64,000 bases of DNA. Source: Liolophura sinensis (Eukaryota; Mollusca; Polyplacophora; Chitonida; Chitonidae). The translations under genes and the position numbers were made by a program. This document shows positions 49,370 to 60,401 of the stretch, one piece after another (within the stretch, counting starts at the first letter, position 1; every line of letters starts with the position of its first letter). The stretch covers positions 29,508,470 to 29,572,469 of the forward strand of contig NC_088295.1 in assembly GCF_032854445.1 (NCBI RefSeq). The letters are read 5' to 3'. The notes beneath the pieces are model-generated. The model saw only the letters and a list, made by a program, of their open reading frames with translations. It made no database searches and was not told where the DNA came from.

Positions 49370-49745
49370 ACATACAATGCTGTTACAATGTGAGAAATGT
49401 AAATCAAGTATGTATTACGTACTTTACCTATCCTAAGCGAAGCATCCAAATCACAGTTCAGGGCGTCAACCGATAACACAAGAGCGTTTATTGTTCCGGA
49501 AGCTGTTCAATATGGTATGAAATAAAAACACTGGGTAGTTACATCGTATTTAAGATGGCAAGAAAAACAAAACAGCTAAACTTCTTGTAACATACAATAC
49601 TGTAACAATGTAAGCATAAATCAAGTATGTACTAAGTACGTAACACGTCCTAAACGAAGTATCCAAATCACAGTTCAGGGCGTCAAATGATAACAATAAC
49701 GTGTATTGTTCTGGAAGCTGTTCAATAGGGTATTAAAAGATAAAC
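49370..49745 (+). repeat. Two-copy diverged tandem duplication, about 220 bp
   Basis: acatacaatgctgttacaat, aaatcaagtatgta, atccaaatcacagttcaggg and ggaagctgttcaata occur in the same order starting near 49370 and again near 49591, with substitutions and small indels. Confidence 0.9.
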
Positions 49746-50507
49746 AGTGGTTAAGTATTGAAATCAGACTGTAACACAGAGAATCTTGTCATAATAATAC
49801 CTAACTGGTACTTTTATCTGAAGTCAATGTAACATTAATAGCGGTCTTGAACACTAATAAATGGTCCAGCTGATCCGAAGACCGACTTCGTACGACTGTA
49901 AGGCTGTAAGAGTTATCCCCCTTTAAATCAATTTCTTGACGCCTTCAAATTCTTGAATACAGACGAATTGCATTGGTGATAAAACATTTCATATGTGAAG
50001 AGCATACACATGTAAAACATATCAATAATGAAAAATACAAGAGATTCAATCTAATGTGGATTACAACAAAAACAAGTTATTGTTCAATTAATGGCGTGAG
50101 ATCAACCCTTTCAAGAGAGTTCAAACAATCTAGCACATTGAAAATATTCTCATGATTTCAGATATTTTGTTGAACAATCTTTAAAACTAGTATTGATGTA
50201 AAAATTGAGAGCACCCATAAAACAATTCATTGGTAGTAATGGTGGACTAAACACATCGATTTTAAATGTAAATACTTTGTGTTTTGTCGGTGCAAATCCC
50301 ACTCCTTAGAGATAATCAGAGATCAGTCGTGGCTTTAATCTACAATAGTCCAGCCAGGCTTGTGAATGTCTTACGCATTTTCACTAACAGTCACTATGTG
50401 ATGCGCTAGAACTCTCCAGAATGCATACATGGAACAGCCGTAGTAACCACAGAAATAGGCCTTTCTCAAGGCCTTATTCATAATTTAAAGTGTAAAGACT
50501 GGAAAAT
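49746..50507. other. Intergenic, no gene seen
   Basis: No supported coding sequence. Confidence 0.45.
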
Positions 50508-50592
50508 AAATTATTTAATTGATTGGTGTTTTACGGCGAACTTAAGAATATTTCACTTGTTATGGTGGGAGGAAACCTGACAGAGCCCTGAA
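50508..50592 (-). mobile_element. SINE family A, 3' fragment
   Basis: attatttaattgattggtgt, tttacggcgaacttaagaat and tatttcacttgttatggtgg, then aggaaacctgacagagccct. An internal deletion has removed the tacgacggcggccagcat section. Confidence 0.85.
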
Positions 50593-51120
50593 AAAACGAA
50601 TGGAAGAGTAAGATTTAGCATAGAATTATCGACAACTATGATTGATTTCATGGTACATGTACGGTGAAATAACTCATTTATTTTAGCATATGCAGCATTC
50701 AGAACTTCCATTCAGTTTTTTGCAAGTTTTTCTTGACTTCATCAAGGGATATGCTTCGTGATTTGTGTTGAATGTAGTTTTGGAAATTGGTCTTGTGATT
50801 TTTGAGCGAGAGTGACTCGAGCAGCAACCCAAAACAGCCATTTGCGAATCACGTTACTCCGTTGTTAGAATGGTCTTATTATTAAAATACAAATAAATTT
50901 AAGACTCTTAAACACGTCGTTTATCCAAACGTTCCACGAATTTATCCCTTATCAGCTGACTCGAATCGAAAATGGCGTTATGGTGTTTATTATTCACTAA
51001 TAACGAGGAAGTATGAAGTCAAAACTACCGATTAATGAAACATGCTTTTTAGCATCCAGCTTTGACACAATCATACTGAAAGTAGCATACTCAGAAAGAC
51101 CGAGTTCCAGGTTAGTTATT
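50593..51120. other. Intergenic, no gene seen
   Basis: Nothing supportable between the two SINEs. Confidence 0.45.
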
Positions 51121-51374
51121 TGATTTATTTAATTGGTGTTTTACGCCGTACTCAAGAATATTTCACTTATACGACATCGGCCAGTATGATCTTTGAAGGA
51201 AACCGGACAGAGCCTGGGAGAAACCCACGAATACCCGCAGGTTGCTAACAGACCTTTCCACGTACTGCCTGTGAGAAAGACAGCATGAGCTGGACTTGAA
51301 CTCACAGCGACCGCATTGGTGGGAGGCTTCTGGGGCGTGCTGGCGTGCTAACCCCGTGGGCCACTGGAGCCCCA
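51121..51374 (-). mobile_element. SINE family A, essentially full length
   Basis: From tail to head (plus-strand order): tgatttatttaattggtgtt, ttacgccgtactcaagaata, acggacagagcctggg-type block, gaatacccgcaggttgctaa and ccacgtactgcctgtg. The tRNA-like head follows: cttgaactcacagcgaccgc and gtgctaaccccgtgggccac, complements of B- and A-box-like sequence. It is a useful reference copy for this family in the window. Confidence 0.9.
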
Positions 51375-51404
51375 TCCGGGTTACTGAATAGAAGAGTTCA
51401 GATC

Positions 51405-51410
51405 TTTATT
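51405..51410 (-). terminator. Poly(A) signal of the orphan gene
   Basis: AATAAA on the minus strand, about 70 bases after the TAA of the gene at 51479-52456. The spacing is normal for a short 3' UTR. Confidence 0.6.
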
Positions 51411-51478
51411 TCTGAAGTGAAACTCGGAAGAAAGAAACAGATCTGAGATCTAGTGTTTTTTTCAACCATGTACTCTTT

Positions 51479-52456
51479 TTATCTTTGTAGAGCACTAGGT
51501 GCCAGTGGATGTTGAGAAATAAAATTGTTCATCCTAAGCTGAATTTTCCGATTTCGACCGTTGTTGATTTCCATTTTATGAGCCATAATGTCCTTTCTTT
51601 GTCGAGAATATCTTACAGGGGATGTGCCCTTTTTGTGTTTTAGGTGGGACTTCCATGCGCCAGCAGACATAACATGGACGTCAGCCTTATTCAGGATTTC
51701 GGAGATGCCAACTCCTCTTTGGGAGGAGAAACTGGATCTATGGCTTCCCTCGCTGCCAACGCGCTTCTCGGAACCTGACGGTGGAAGCGTCGCAAGCGTC
51801 GCCTCTGTCCTCAAAACACGCGACATAGCGCTCTGGCTTCTCTCTGGTCGACGTCGTGTTTCTGCCGCAAACACGGAACCTCTTTTGCCGCCTCCCATCT
51901 GCGCCTCCAATAACTTTCGCGTTACTGAAGACATTTCAGAACAAGCTTCAGATGGCGACGAGCGACCAGAAACCAGTTCTGTTACAAAAGTGCCCTGCAA
52001 ATCATTGCTGAGGCGCTTTTCAGAGTTCATCGGTGGACTACTTTGTGGCCGGAGCAGGCGGCGAGGTCTTGAACGCGCAGGTGTATCGCCTTCCTCTGAC
52101 GGCTGGCGGCTGGAGGCGGACGACTGTGGTCGCTGAAAACGTTTCGCTCGTCTGCTCACGATTCGCTCACCATACAGAAAACAAGGATCTTCCTCGGCGT
52201 TATCGTCCGATGCTTCCGAAACACTTCGTGGGGTGGGAATGGGAACAGCCTCTTGGCTTCGACCACTACAAGCCTGTATATAATCTAACGTCAGAGAAAT
52301 GAGACGAATGTCCTGATTGGTTACTCTGATTGCATGAATTTTCTCCTTCTCAAGCAGCTGTAGTCGGCCATTAAGCCTTGTCTGCTCTATGTTGTTGATA
52401 CGGAAAGCCCGTTGAACGCGGGTGGAGTTGTAGCTGGGAGCCTCGGTCAATACCAT
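51479..52456 (-). CDS. Orphan protein, 325 aa, Ser/Arg-rich
   Basis: Product unknown. A single uninterrupted frame runs from ATG (52456, context aacATGG) to TAA, with an in-frame TAA about 33 bases upstream of the start and AATAAA about 70 bases after the stop, so it looks like a complete intronless coding unit. Residues about 17-65 (RINNIEQTRLNGRL...LDYIQACSG) are charged and heptad-like, suggesting a helix or short coiled coil. Residues about 70-240 are low in hydrophobics and rich in Ser, Arg, Pro and Glu, with recurring RPQSS/RSQSA motifs: probably disordered with many phosphorylation-type sites. The C-terminus (about 268-325) is basic (HLKHKKGTSP, RQRKDIMAHK). No signal peptide or membrane span is seen. 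The region is clearly GC-richer than its flanks. A 182-codon antisense frame is its shadow. Possibly cytoskeletal or nuclear; that is a guess from composition only. Confidence 0.75.
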   Translation of the reverse strand: MVLTEAPSYNSTRVQRAFRINNIEQTRLNGRLQLLEKEKIHAIRVTNQDIRLISLTLDYIQACSGRSQEAVPIPTPRSVSEASDDNAEEDPCFLYGERIVSRRAKRFQRPQSSASSRQPSEEGDTPARSRPRRLLRPQSSPPMNSEKRLSNDLQGTFVTELVSGRSSPSEACSEMSSVTRKLLEAQMGGGKRGSVFAAETRRRPERSQSAMSRVLRTEATLATLPPSGSEKRVGSEGSHRSSFSSQRGVGISEILNKADVHVMSAGAWKSHLKHKKGTSPVRYSRQRKDIMAHKMEINNGRNRKIQLRMNNFISQHPLAPSALQR

Positions 52457-55400
52457 GTTGAGGGAATATCGACGCCTTGTTATCAGTGTTATTTTCCTTG
52501 TGAGCAGTCCTCCACACCGCTAAGCCTTCGTGACAGTAATGTAATAAAACTAGCAATATATCATGTGAACACCATAGCGCTATCGGCAGGTCAATGTTTG
52601 TCTTTCCAGAATTAACTTGGTAATAAATGTGACATGGTATTACACAGCTGACGAGGGTGATTCAATTCAAGCTCTTCTATGTACCGTAATGTTTATACGC
52701 ATATATATCCACCAGCAGAAGATATGTGGCAATGGACCCTCCCAGGAACGAGTTCAAACACGCATGACTTCGTAATAACATAGGTCCCAATGGATTTCTT
52801 GATTAAGCTTTGGTTGATGACCGCTTTATAGACCTTCCTGCCTTACCGTCCTCGCGTTGAAAGGAAATTTGACTCCACCTTCCCCTGAAAAGACACACAC
52901 ATTAATTCCAATCAGTAACGCTATAATTACGTTTCGCGGCTGTAGATACAAGGTTATATAATTACAGAGAAGGCAGCCAGTCGAGGCAGTAGCACATTAA
53001 TTTCCTTCCACTCTTGTCTGTGGTGATGGAAGGGCTAAGATTTATGTGTGAACCTTACACTTCGGAAACGTATGTTACATTAGGTTTGGATGGTTTATTG
53101 AAAAACGAGTTTTTAAGTAAGAAGTCATTTTTTCTGTGTGGAAACCGCACACGCGTTAGTCATGGGTTTACAAAACAGCCCAATAGTTTCCAACAGTTAT
53201 ATCTGGTCGAATGTATCCCTATGGTCATAGTCGGAATAAAAGCCTGTAAGGTTTTACGTTAATTGCATGTATACCCGGCTGTAAAGTAAACTTCTTGAAT
53301 CAGTACTCTTGAAACAAGTATAGTAACGTACGGGTTTTCAGTACACATCGGAACTCTTTATGTTAGACACTTTCACCCTACCCCCAGCCACTCTCCCCAA
53401 CCCACCCACACGCTCCACCAAAAGTGCAATAAACATAAACTGTCTCTATTTTAATATCTTCTTGTCTTGATCTACAGATAAAAACCGTTAACTTCATAGC
53501 AATCAGTGAGTCGAGGCAATTAGACACGCGGTAGAGGGATTGACGTGTAGTTGTTTAAATATAGCAGCTATTTATTAGATCTATACAAGAAAGCAAGTTC
53601 CTAAGCTCATAAAACTATTGTGAATATGTGTATGTGATACAATTCATTCAAGCTTACATGGGTTTATTCTCGGGAGGTTATAACGGGAGACTAAATATTA
53701 ATTAATACACTAAATCATATCTCTCCGATGTAATAAAACACCGCTGATTCATATACAGATACATATAACATATACATATTTGGATTATCGACAACCTACA
53801 TACTAGAATGGCACACGATTTGAATATTGATTTCACCCATAATATTCTTTGCGTCTTTCCAACAGCATTGAAAATTATTGACTGCTTCTCTTTGCATAAT
53901 TCCGTCCTATTTTCGTAATTTATTTAAATTTTTAAGTTCGTTGCTTGTTGGTTTGTGTTAAACATCGCTAGGGGAATTGGACTTGTGATTACTGACCCGC
54001 GACATCCAATTTGGTTGACGGCTGGTTTATGAATGTATGTTTCGACGCATAGATTCACGTGTGTCACGTGGTGGCTTGTACAGACGTGTATTGAAGGCGT
54101 ATTTTAGTTATATATTATATTTATGAATTGTACGTTCTGACTGAGTGTGTCTCGATGATTGAAATATTTCATATTATACAACCATGAGTTCATGTCTCTC
54201 ACAACAATGATTTATAATACGGTGGTCAGGTTTACAGGTAGATGTAACGGAGTGACCACAGTACACCATCTCCCTTCGCCAGATCTGCTGGCAACCTCAC
54301 CAAGAGAGCTGGGTGCGCGCCTGCATTAATCTTCTTAGGTAGAGGGAGATTGGGGGCGCCTTAAGCAAATAAGCCTGTGAGAATCAGCCTAAAATAAAAA
54401 ATCATACCGTCGCCGTAAAAATGTATTCATTTCTATATTTAAAATAATACCTTTACTCTATACTCGCGCAAAATTCTAATCATACGCTTATCCAATTAGG
54501 CAATGGTAAATAATACTGGTTTATATATACATGAATGTCTACATATGCTTCTGAAGAAACGACGCCATGAATTAAATGCGTAGCTTGATAAGTACCGTTG
54601 CAGAAATGCGTATGTCTTAATTCAAAACATGTTCGACCCTGTTATGTTTTCAGTGGGCACAAAATAAAATTATAACATTCATCTTAATCGTCAGGTGTAG
54701 CTGGTGTCTGAGTTATAGCGACCGAGGTGCAAGCACTCACATCATCCGTCGAAAACACGTTCAAGAGGTAGCCAAGTCGCAGTGTGTGAACGGGTATGTG
54801 ACAGACGATGTCCTGTTTTCACGCGAGTGGCTAGTAAAACGCAAGTCCTTGTGGCAAAACTGTACCGCGTGAACGAGGCTCAGTACACAGTAACGTAATA
54901 GACTAACAGTGGAATTCATGCTGGTTGTAATATTTATAGTAGTTCTTTGTCTTATGGTGTTACAGTAATTTTATTTTACGCTACTGTGGTAAGTTTCAGG
55001 TTTAAGGACACACGCTCTTAATTACATGGAAGGTTTTTAATTCCAATATACACAAGAATATTTAAGAGCTGTTGATAAAGGATGAGAGGGATTTACGTTC
55101 GTTAATAATAAGGCAGACTACGAAATGCCGGTGCATTTGTAAATTAGCGAACTGTAGATCTTACCTTCTGGGGGTACAGGACTTCGGCAAGAAGAGTGTA
55201 TATTATCTCCAAACTTTGTCAGGTGTAACAGTAGGTCAGAGCCATAGTGTAGTTACGCGGTGCTACCAGGGGGCATGTTGCACCAAGGCCTGTCGTCTGT
55301 AGACTGTATATGTATTGTAGCTAGGACACAAAAATGCCGTTCAGGTCAAGCGACGAAAGTGTCCCGGCCTTGCGACTAGGGGTGACACTCGAGACTTAAT

Positions 55401-55987
55401 CTTCCCAAAATGCAGCTTAGCAGGTAGATTAGTATGACCGAATTTTGTCGCTCCAACGACTGGGTCGTAAAGCTGGAGTTTACGAGAGCAATAATTCCCC
55501 TAAGCTTCGCAGGAGACAAAAGGCGAATGCAAAGTCTTGTTTGCATTCTCGAAAGGGGTGCAACCACTTTGCCCCCAAATGGTGTAAATATGAGAGCGAA
55601 CTCTTCAGTGCATGGTGGTACTCTCGGTCCTGTTGTTTCGTTGCATATGAGGTGATTTGGTGGAGGTGGGTGAAGGGAACAAGGCACCTGCTTTAAGTCA
55701 TTTATCAAGCACCCGAGGTGCAATAAATTCACCGGAGTCGACAGGGAGGCAAAGAGCCGTAAACCCCCTACCTTAGTTGACATCCACCGAGCGACCCTTT
55801 ATTCACAACCTGTGAATTATCCGGCGTCTTGTTATATGTGTGCATATTGAGATTATTTATTAGCAAAGTGAATTCCGCTGAATTCTTTCACACGTTGACA
55901 TTTATTTCACCAGTGCATCTGAAGCAACTACATTTACGATTTGGTTTATGCGTAATGTTTCACACATGGCTACTATTTAAAAGTTTA
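52457..55987. other. Upstream flank and intergenic, no further gene supported
   Basis: The first few hundred bases are the presumptive promoter region of the orphan gene, with no clear TATA box. A GC-richer island at 55330-55790 is open on both strands (135 codons on minus from 55783, 73 and 83 codons on plus). It has no recognised family or splice pair, so no call is made. Confidence 0.4.
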
Positions 55988-56223
55988 TATGCCTCTCGTT
56001 CAGCAGAGAGAGTGGCTAAAGCAAGGAATAAGCAAGGTGCCAGTATGGTAGCGTCAGTATAATCTGACAGGGTGGGATGTTATGTCTGGTGTCTTCAGCG
56101 TGATACTTTAGTGGCCGATGCACTTTGACTTCATGGACTCGACCAGCCATAAGAAAACACAGTATATGTACACACACCTAATGACTCCTCGTCGGCGTAC
56201 GACGTAAAACATCAATCATATTT
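55988..56223 (+). mobile_element. SINE of the third family, 5'-truncated
   Basis: cctctcgttcagcag, agcgtcagtataatctgaca, gggtgggatgttatgtctgg and tgtcttcagcgtgatacttt correspond to the body of the element at 12460-12672. The 3' end (gtcggcgtacgacgtaaaac, atcaatcat) resembles the family-A tail. Confidence 0.65.
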
Positions 56224-58519
56224 ACATATATTTAAGCTTATACGTGCATTGACAAGCACATATAGGTTACTGCCACGGCTGGACAGATATTGGTACTCCT
56301 ATAAATATTTTCAGAGCATACAAAGCAATCCATTAATCAACAAATCAATGAATGACAAAGGCTGTTCAAACATACGTTTAAAGTAAAGAGTCGTAACATT
56401 TAAGAGAGAAGAATACATCAGTCTACAATATCAGCTACTCATTTTTGAGGCTCTAGACGCAAAATCCACTAAAGCTTTTCCAACTAAAAGTCCAGGTTTA
56501 TCGTTAAAGCTGGTAACACCACAGAGAGTTAGTCATCAACGCTGGTAACAGCACAGAGAGTCAGTCATCAACGCTGATAACACCACGCAGAGTCAGTCAT
56601 CAAAGTTGGTAACACCACAGAGAGTCAGTCATCAAGGCTGGTAGCACCACAGAATGTAAGTCATCAATGATGCAGGCAAGATAGTAGGTTTCCTATGCAA
56701 GGCATTCATTTCCAACTCAAACTCGTAGCCGCGATTTCTAACCAATGGAATCAAGTGATGGCATTACTAACTGTTCATGAGGCTGTTATGTTAGTCTCCA
56801 CCAATCAGTGCGCTGCTTACTAAAATTTGGCCCGGATTGTTACACGGAAAAATAAGCTACATGTGCATGCATCTGAGAGAAACAGATAATTCACCCATTC
56901 GTTGATCTTTCTGATGGTGACGTAGTAAAAGGAGAAATAACGGAAAACTTCCGCATTCATTCCCTATAAGTAATAAGCCATTTTAGTCATGAACGTGTTC
57001 ACTGATAATTAATCGAAATAGAATTAATGGATTGCTCCAGTATCACCAAATCTTTGAAATACCGTGAACGAATGTTGACTCCCATTAAGATATTACCCAA
57101 GTGTGGGAGTATTTCCCATTCACGTGATTGCAAAAATCAATATATTATATGTGCAAGGCCGGGGTTGAAGGCTTTCTGGACCTTATTGCAAATATGGTTT
57201 GCCATTTGTAATACTATAATAAAATCATAAATAAGTACATAAGCTGATGTGACAAAATTAACATCGAGATGCCGAAACCTTTTACACATTCACATACAAT
57301 ATATACTGAAGAGTGACGTGGCTCAAAGTGCGACACTCCCAGTCACGCAGTACACGAGGTGCGTATTTATTTATTATAGGATAGACAAGCAATATAAACA
57401 CGTTTATATATGTTTAAAACGGAGTCAAGGGTAATGCATTTTCAAATTTAGTACAATACTTGCACCACCGTCCTTCTGTTAGCCATATTAATTGTTATCA
57501 AATGCCCATTTACATTTGTGTGATGTGAGGCTATATCCAGCAACAAGTACACACAAGAATACGACTGCTAGCCAACACATTTTTTGTGCTACCTCACTGA
57601 ACACTATACCAAATGTGACGCTTCCCCCAGTCACGAATACCGGACCGGCAAGTATGGTTATATAATCTCTTACATACATGTGTAGGATGGAAACAGGGTA
57701 ATATTAAGCAAAGTTGCAATGTCAAAGTCGGTTTATCATTTCAAAATAATTGCATGTACATTTCTCCAGCACTACAACCGATAACAAACACTTACAAAAT
57801 ATTATTAAATTTTCGTACTTAAATATTCACCGCTTGTATACTCACATAGCTGTTTGAACCAATTGTTTCTATCTAGTCGATGTTGTTTAAACCGCGTAAT
57901 GCTTATACCTGTACAATTAGGTCAGAATTCAACCGATCTATAGCCTGTTTGTTTTTGTCGCCTATATTCAGCTGTCTGTAAAATCAGTCAAAATTACTTT
58001 TAGTCAGTGACACCTAACAACAAACGTTCTACATGTGGACATGTTGGAAGGTCATATTCTTGCAAAGAAAACGAAATTAGAACACTGTTTGTAATTCATA
58101 ATGTTAATGTCCATAAGCTCGGTTTCAATGGCAAGAATTTATTGCCTTGGGCGACGTCAGAATTATTAAGAAAACATCGACTTAACCGTAAACCCTATTA
58201 CTGACATTGTCATGTTCGATATTATTTACACGTTTTAGCATAATATAACCGTAATAAATGAATTTTATTTTATCTCTTGCCGTATATGATCTCATGGTAG
58301 TATAAATTTAGAGGTACATGTAGATATTAAGGAATATAAGCGATGTACATGTAGTCTATTTGCAGAGAAAGTAGTGTAGGTCGTGTTACTGAGTGGAGTT
58401 TGTTTTAACCGCCTGTTGGTGCAACCATTGTAACACAAATAACTCTCCACGCTCAATGCCCCCAGCATGCATCTTGCTTTTGAATAATTATGACGTCAGT
58501 CATATGAGCAATGAGTCCT
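56224..58519. other. Intergenic, short repeats, no gene supported
   Basis: Contains the 32-bp array at 56509. A pair of diverged blocks lies near 57310-57360 and 57600-57655 (both include a cccagtcacg core). A 63-codon minus-strand frame at 57488-57679 has two hydrophobic stretches. None is strong enough to call as a gene. Confidence 0.4.
56509..56670 (+). repeat. 32-bp tandem repeat, five copies
   Basis: gctggtaacaccacagagag followed by tcagtcatcaac repeats with 32-bp spacing (56509, 56541, and so on). The last unit is diverged. Confidence 0.92.
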
Positions 58520-58738
58520 TTTTGGGGTAATAATATGGAAGTTTAACATATCAATGTGTAGAGCTTGTGTTGTTATGTGTCACTGACTAAAGGCAATTTT
58601 GGTAGCTAGATTTTACTGACAGCTAAATATCGGCAACTCGCTTAAAGAAATAGAGTATAGATACATTACTTATTAATATGGTGCCACAATCTTCCATAAC
58701 GAACATAATTTGTAATTATTATTCCTTAAACAGGCATA

Positions 58739-58978
58739 ATGGGATTTTTTGGCTTAAAACTTTTCTGTAAAGGCTCCTACCTTTTCAAGTGCGTGCTCTG
58801 CGGGAAGGCTATTCACTTGTCACCTGACAAAGAAAGACTTGTCGTTGACGTCTGCTCGCAGGATCTTAACAAAATGGCTACGTCATGTTGCCTCGACTTC
58901 TCGGCAAATGATTTCGCGACAACGACTGGAAGAATACCAGCAAATAATAAAACAATCGATCACACGTACTTTCATTAG
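58739..58978 (+). CDS. 79-aa Cys-rich ORF, copy 1 (possible exon)
   Basis: Not recognised. It begins ATGGGATTT 5 bases after ttccttaaacag, which looks like a 3' splice site, so it may be an internal or terminal exon rather than a whole gene. There are six cysteines, including C-V-L-C at 18-21, Cys39 and a Cys-Cys pair at 50-51, consistent with but not proof of a metal-binding module. It has a hydrophobic N-terminus (GFFGLKLF) and a C-terminus rich in Asn, Thr and Ala. Its sequence is unchanged in the second copy, which is uninformative because the whole duplication is nearly identical. The family-B SINE starts about 80 bases downstream. Confidence 0.3.
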   Translation: MGFFGLKLFCKGSYLFKCVLCGKAIHLSPDKERLVVDVCSQDLNKMATSCCLDFSANDFATTTGRIPANNKTIDHTYFH

Positions 58979-59059
58979 CGGAAAATTATAGGTCTCCGTC
59001 TCAGACCGTTCAGTGGATTAATCTAAGCTCAGACTGTATTGGGTCATCTTAAGCAACGG

Positions 59060-59410
59060 GACTGTCCCCGATAACACAGTTGTTAGAGTGTCCGCTTCGG
59101 AAGCGGTAGATCCAGGGTCGAGTCACACCTAAGACTTTAAAAGAGGAAGTTGTAACTTCCTCGCTTGGCGTTCAGCATGAAGGTGATAGTGCAACAACTG
59201 GTTGACCCGTATCAGTATAATGTCCCTGGCGGGGCGACTTACTTGCCTTCGGTAAGTCGTCTCAGTGAAGCTGCACTAGATAAAAGAGCGGTGGAAATCC
59301 GTCCTGCAACAAGGAGGCACATCACATGCACACTAAGGATTCCTTCGTCGTCATATGACTGAAAAATTGTTAAATACGACGTTGAACTCCAAGCACTCAC
59401 TTACTCACTC
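59060..59410 (+). mobile_element. SINE family B, full length, copy 1
   Basis: Flanked by aagcaacgg at 59051-59059 and 59411-59419 (target-site duplication). The tRNA-like head (cagttgttagagtgtccgct, then ggtcgagtcac as B-box-like) is followed by gaggaagttgtaacttcctc (an inverted repeat), ttggcgttcagcatgaaggt, acttgccttcggtaagtcgt, ggtggaaatccgtcctgcaa, catatgactgaaaaattgtt and the cactcacttactcactc tail. With the copy at 62659 it is the best-preserved family-B element in the window. Confidence 0.93.
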
Positions 59411-60401
59411 AAGCAACGGAAAATCAGGTCATTTATACTTAAATATATGCAATTGCCTGGTATTTCTAGTTTATACATGCCGGTGAAATAAAATCCCTGG
59501 AACATAAACAAGGCTGTTGTATCAAAGATAATAGTCCAGGTACTCATACGTAGGCACTCAATGTGGCCAAACATCGGTCCCTCATTGAAACAAACACGAA
59601 ATTATTCCAGATATCGCTAATCATGATCTCCGTTTGGTCTCCATAGTTGTGGACTCACATATAGGGGGATAAGCATTAATACTAGGCGTGATAAATGTTA
59701 TGGGGATTCTTGTTCAGAATATTTCAGAGATTTATTAAAATGATTTTGATTTGCAGTTGGTTAAAAAAAAGAATGATTGTGTATATATTAAATGATTAGT
59801 TTGAGTAATTCTATACCAGATAGATCGTAGCTGGGTTCTAGAGGATGTGTCAGTCCCTGCTATTTAAGCATTTACATGAACAGTTAAAATAAAAACCCAA
59901 ACTCATTTAAAATCACAAGAGGCCGGATTTTATCGGTTGCCTGTGACCATTTGCCAACTATCACACTGTCATAGCTGCTCTGGTCTTATATTAAATATTT
60001 TGATGTGTTTATTCCATCTATAGTTTGGAGGGTACATGTCACTGATTCTGTTGGACATACGCGAGGGTTTATATTTAACGTTCCAGTTAAGAAACAATTC
60101 ATGTAGCAAAGCATTAGGCATTATGCAACAATCGGCTCTATAGAATGGCTATGGACAAGATCTATGGTAGTTGATCCGATTGCAAATTCCTTATCAAACA
60201 TATCATATGTAATATTGAGTCTTAATAATCGACTCCTTTGAAGCTTGCAACGCAGGTATACCACTGAGCTGTATTCATAACCCTCTTTGAAAGCAAGGTG
60301 CTCCTGCAGAATTCACGCAAAACCATGCAAGTCTGTTTCCAGAGCTTCTAACAAGGGCCAGACATTTCGTCTCTCCGAATAAGTGAAAGCCATGGAGACG
60401 G

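Larger units (their letters stand above)
58520..60401 (+). repeat. Long direct repeat, copy 1
   Basis: Matches 62120-64000 at an offset of 3599-3600 bases. About six substitutions and one indel fall in the first 100 bases, and almost none after that. The match continues to the window edge, so the true length is unknown. Each copy carries a 79-codon ORF and a family-B SINE at the same place. Confidence 0.95.

Noticed and set aside
51588-52136. 182-codon plus-strand open frame
   Set aside because: Lies antisense within the better-supported 325-codon gene. Its openness follows from the GC-richer codons on the other strand, and it lacks its own 3' signals.
55376-55783. 135-codon minus-strand ORF
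   Set aside because: Plus-strand frames are open over the same bases, no domain was recognised, and a donor-like AAG|GTAGGG near its start gives no coherent exon.
59090-59130. tRNA-like sequence that could be read as a tRNA gene
   Set aside because: It is the head of a SINE with target-site duplications and a long non-tRNA body, and it does not give a full cloverleaf.
59165-59362. 65-codon ORF (also at 62764 and similar at 48840)
   Set aside because: It is the family-B SINE body read as protein; the same peptide appears wherever the SINE is present.
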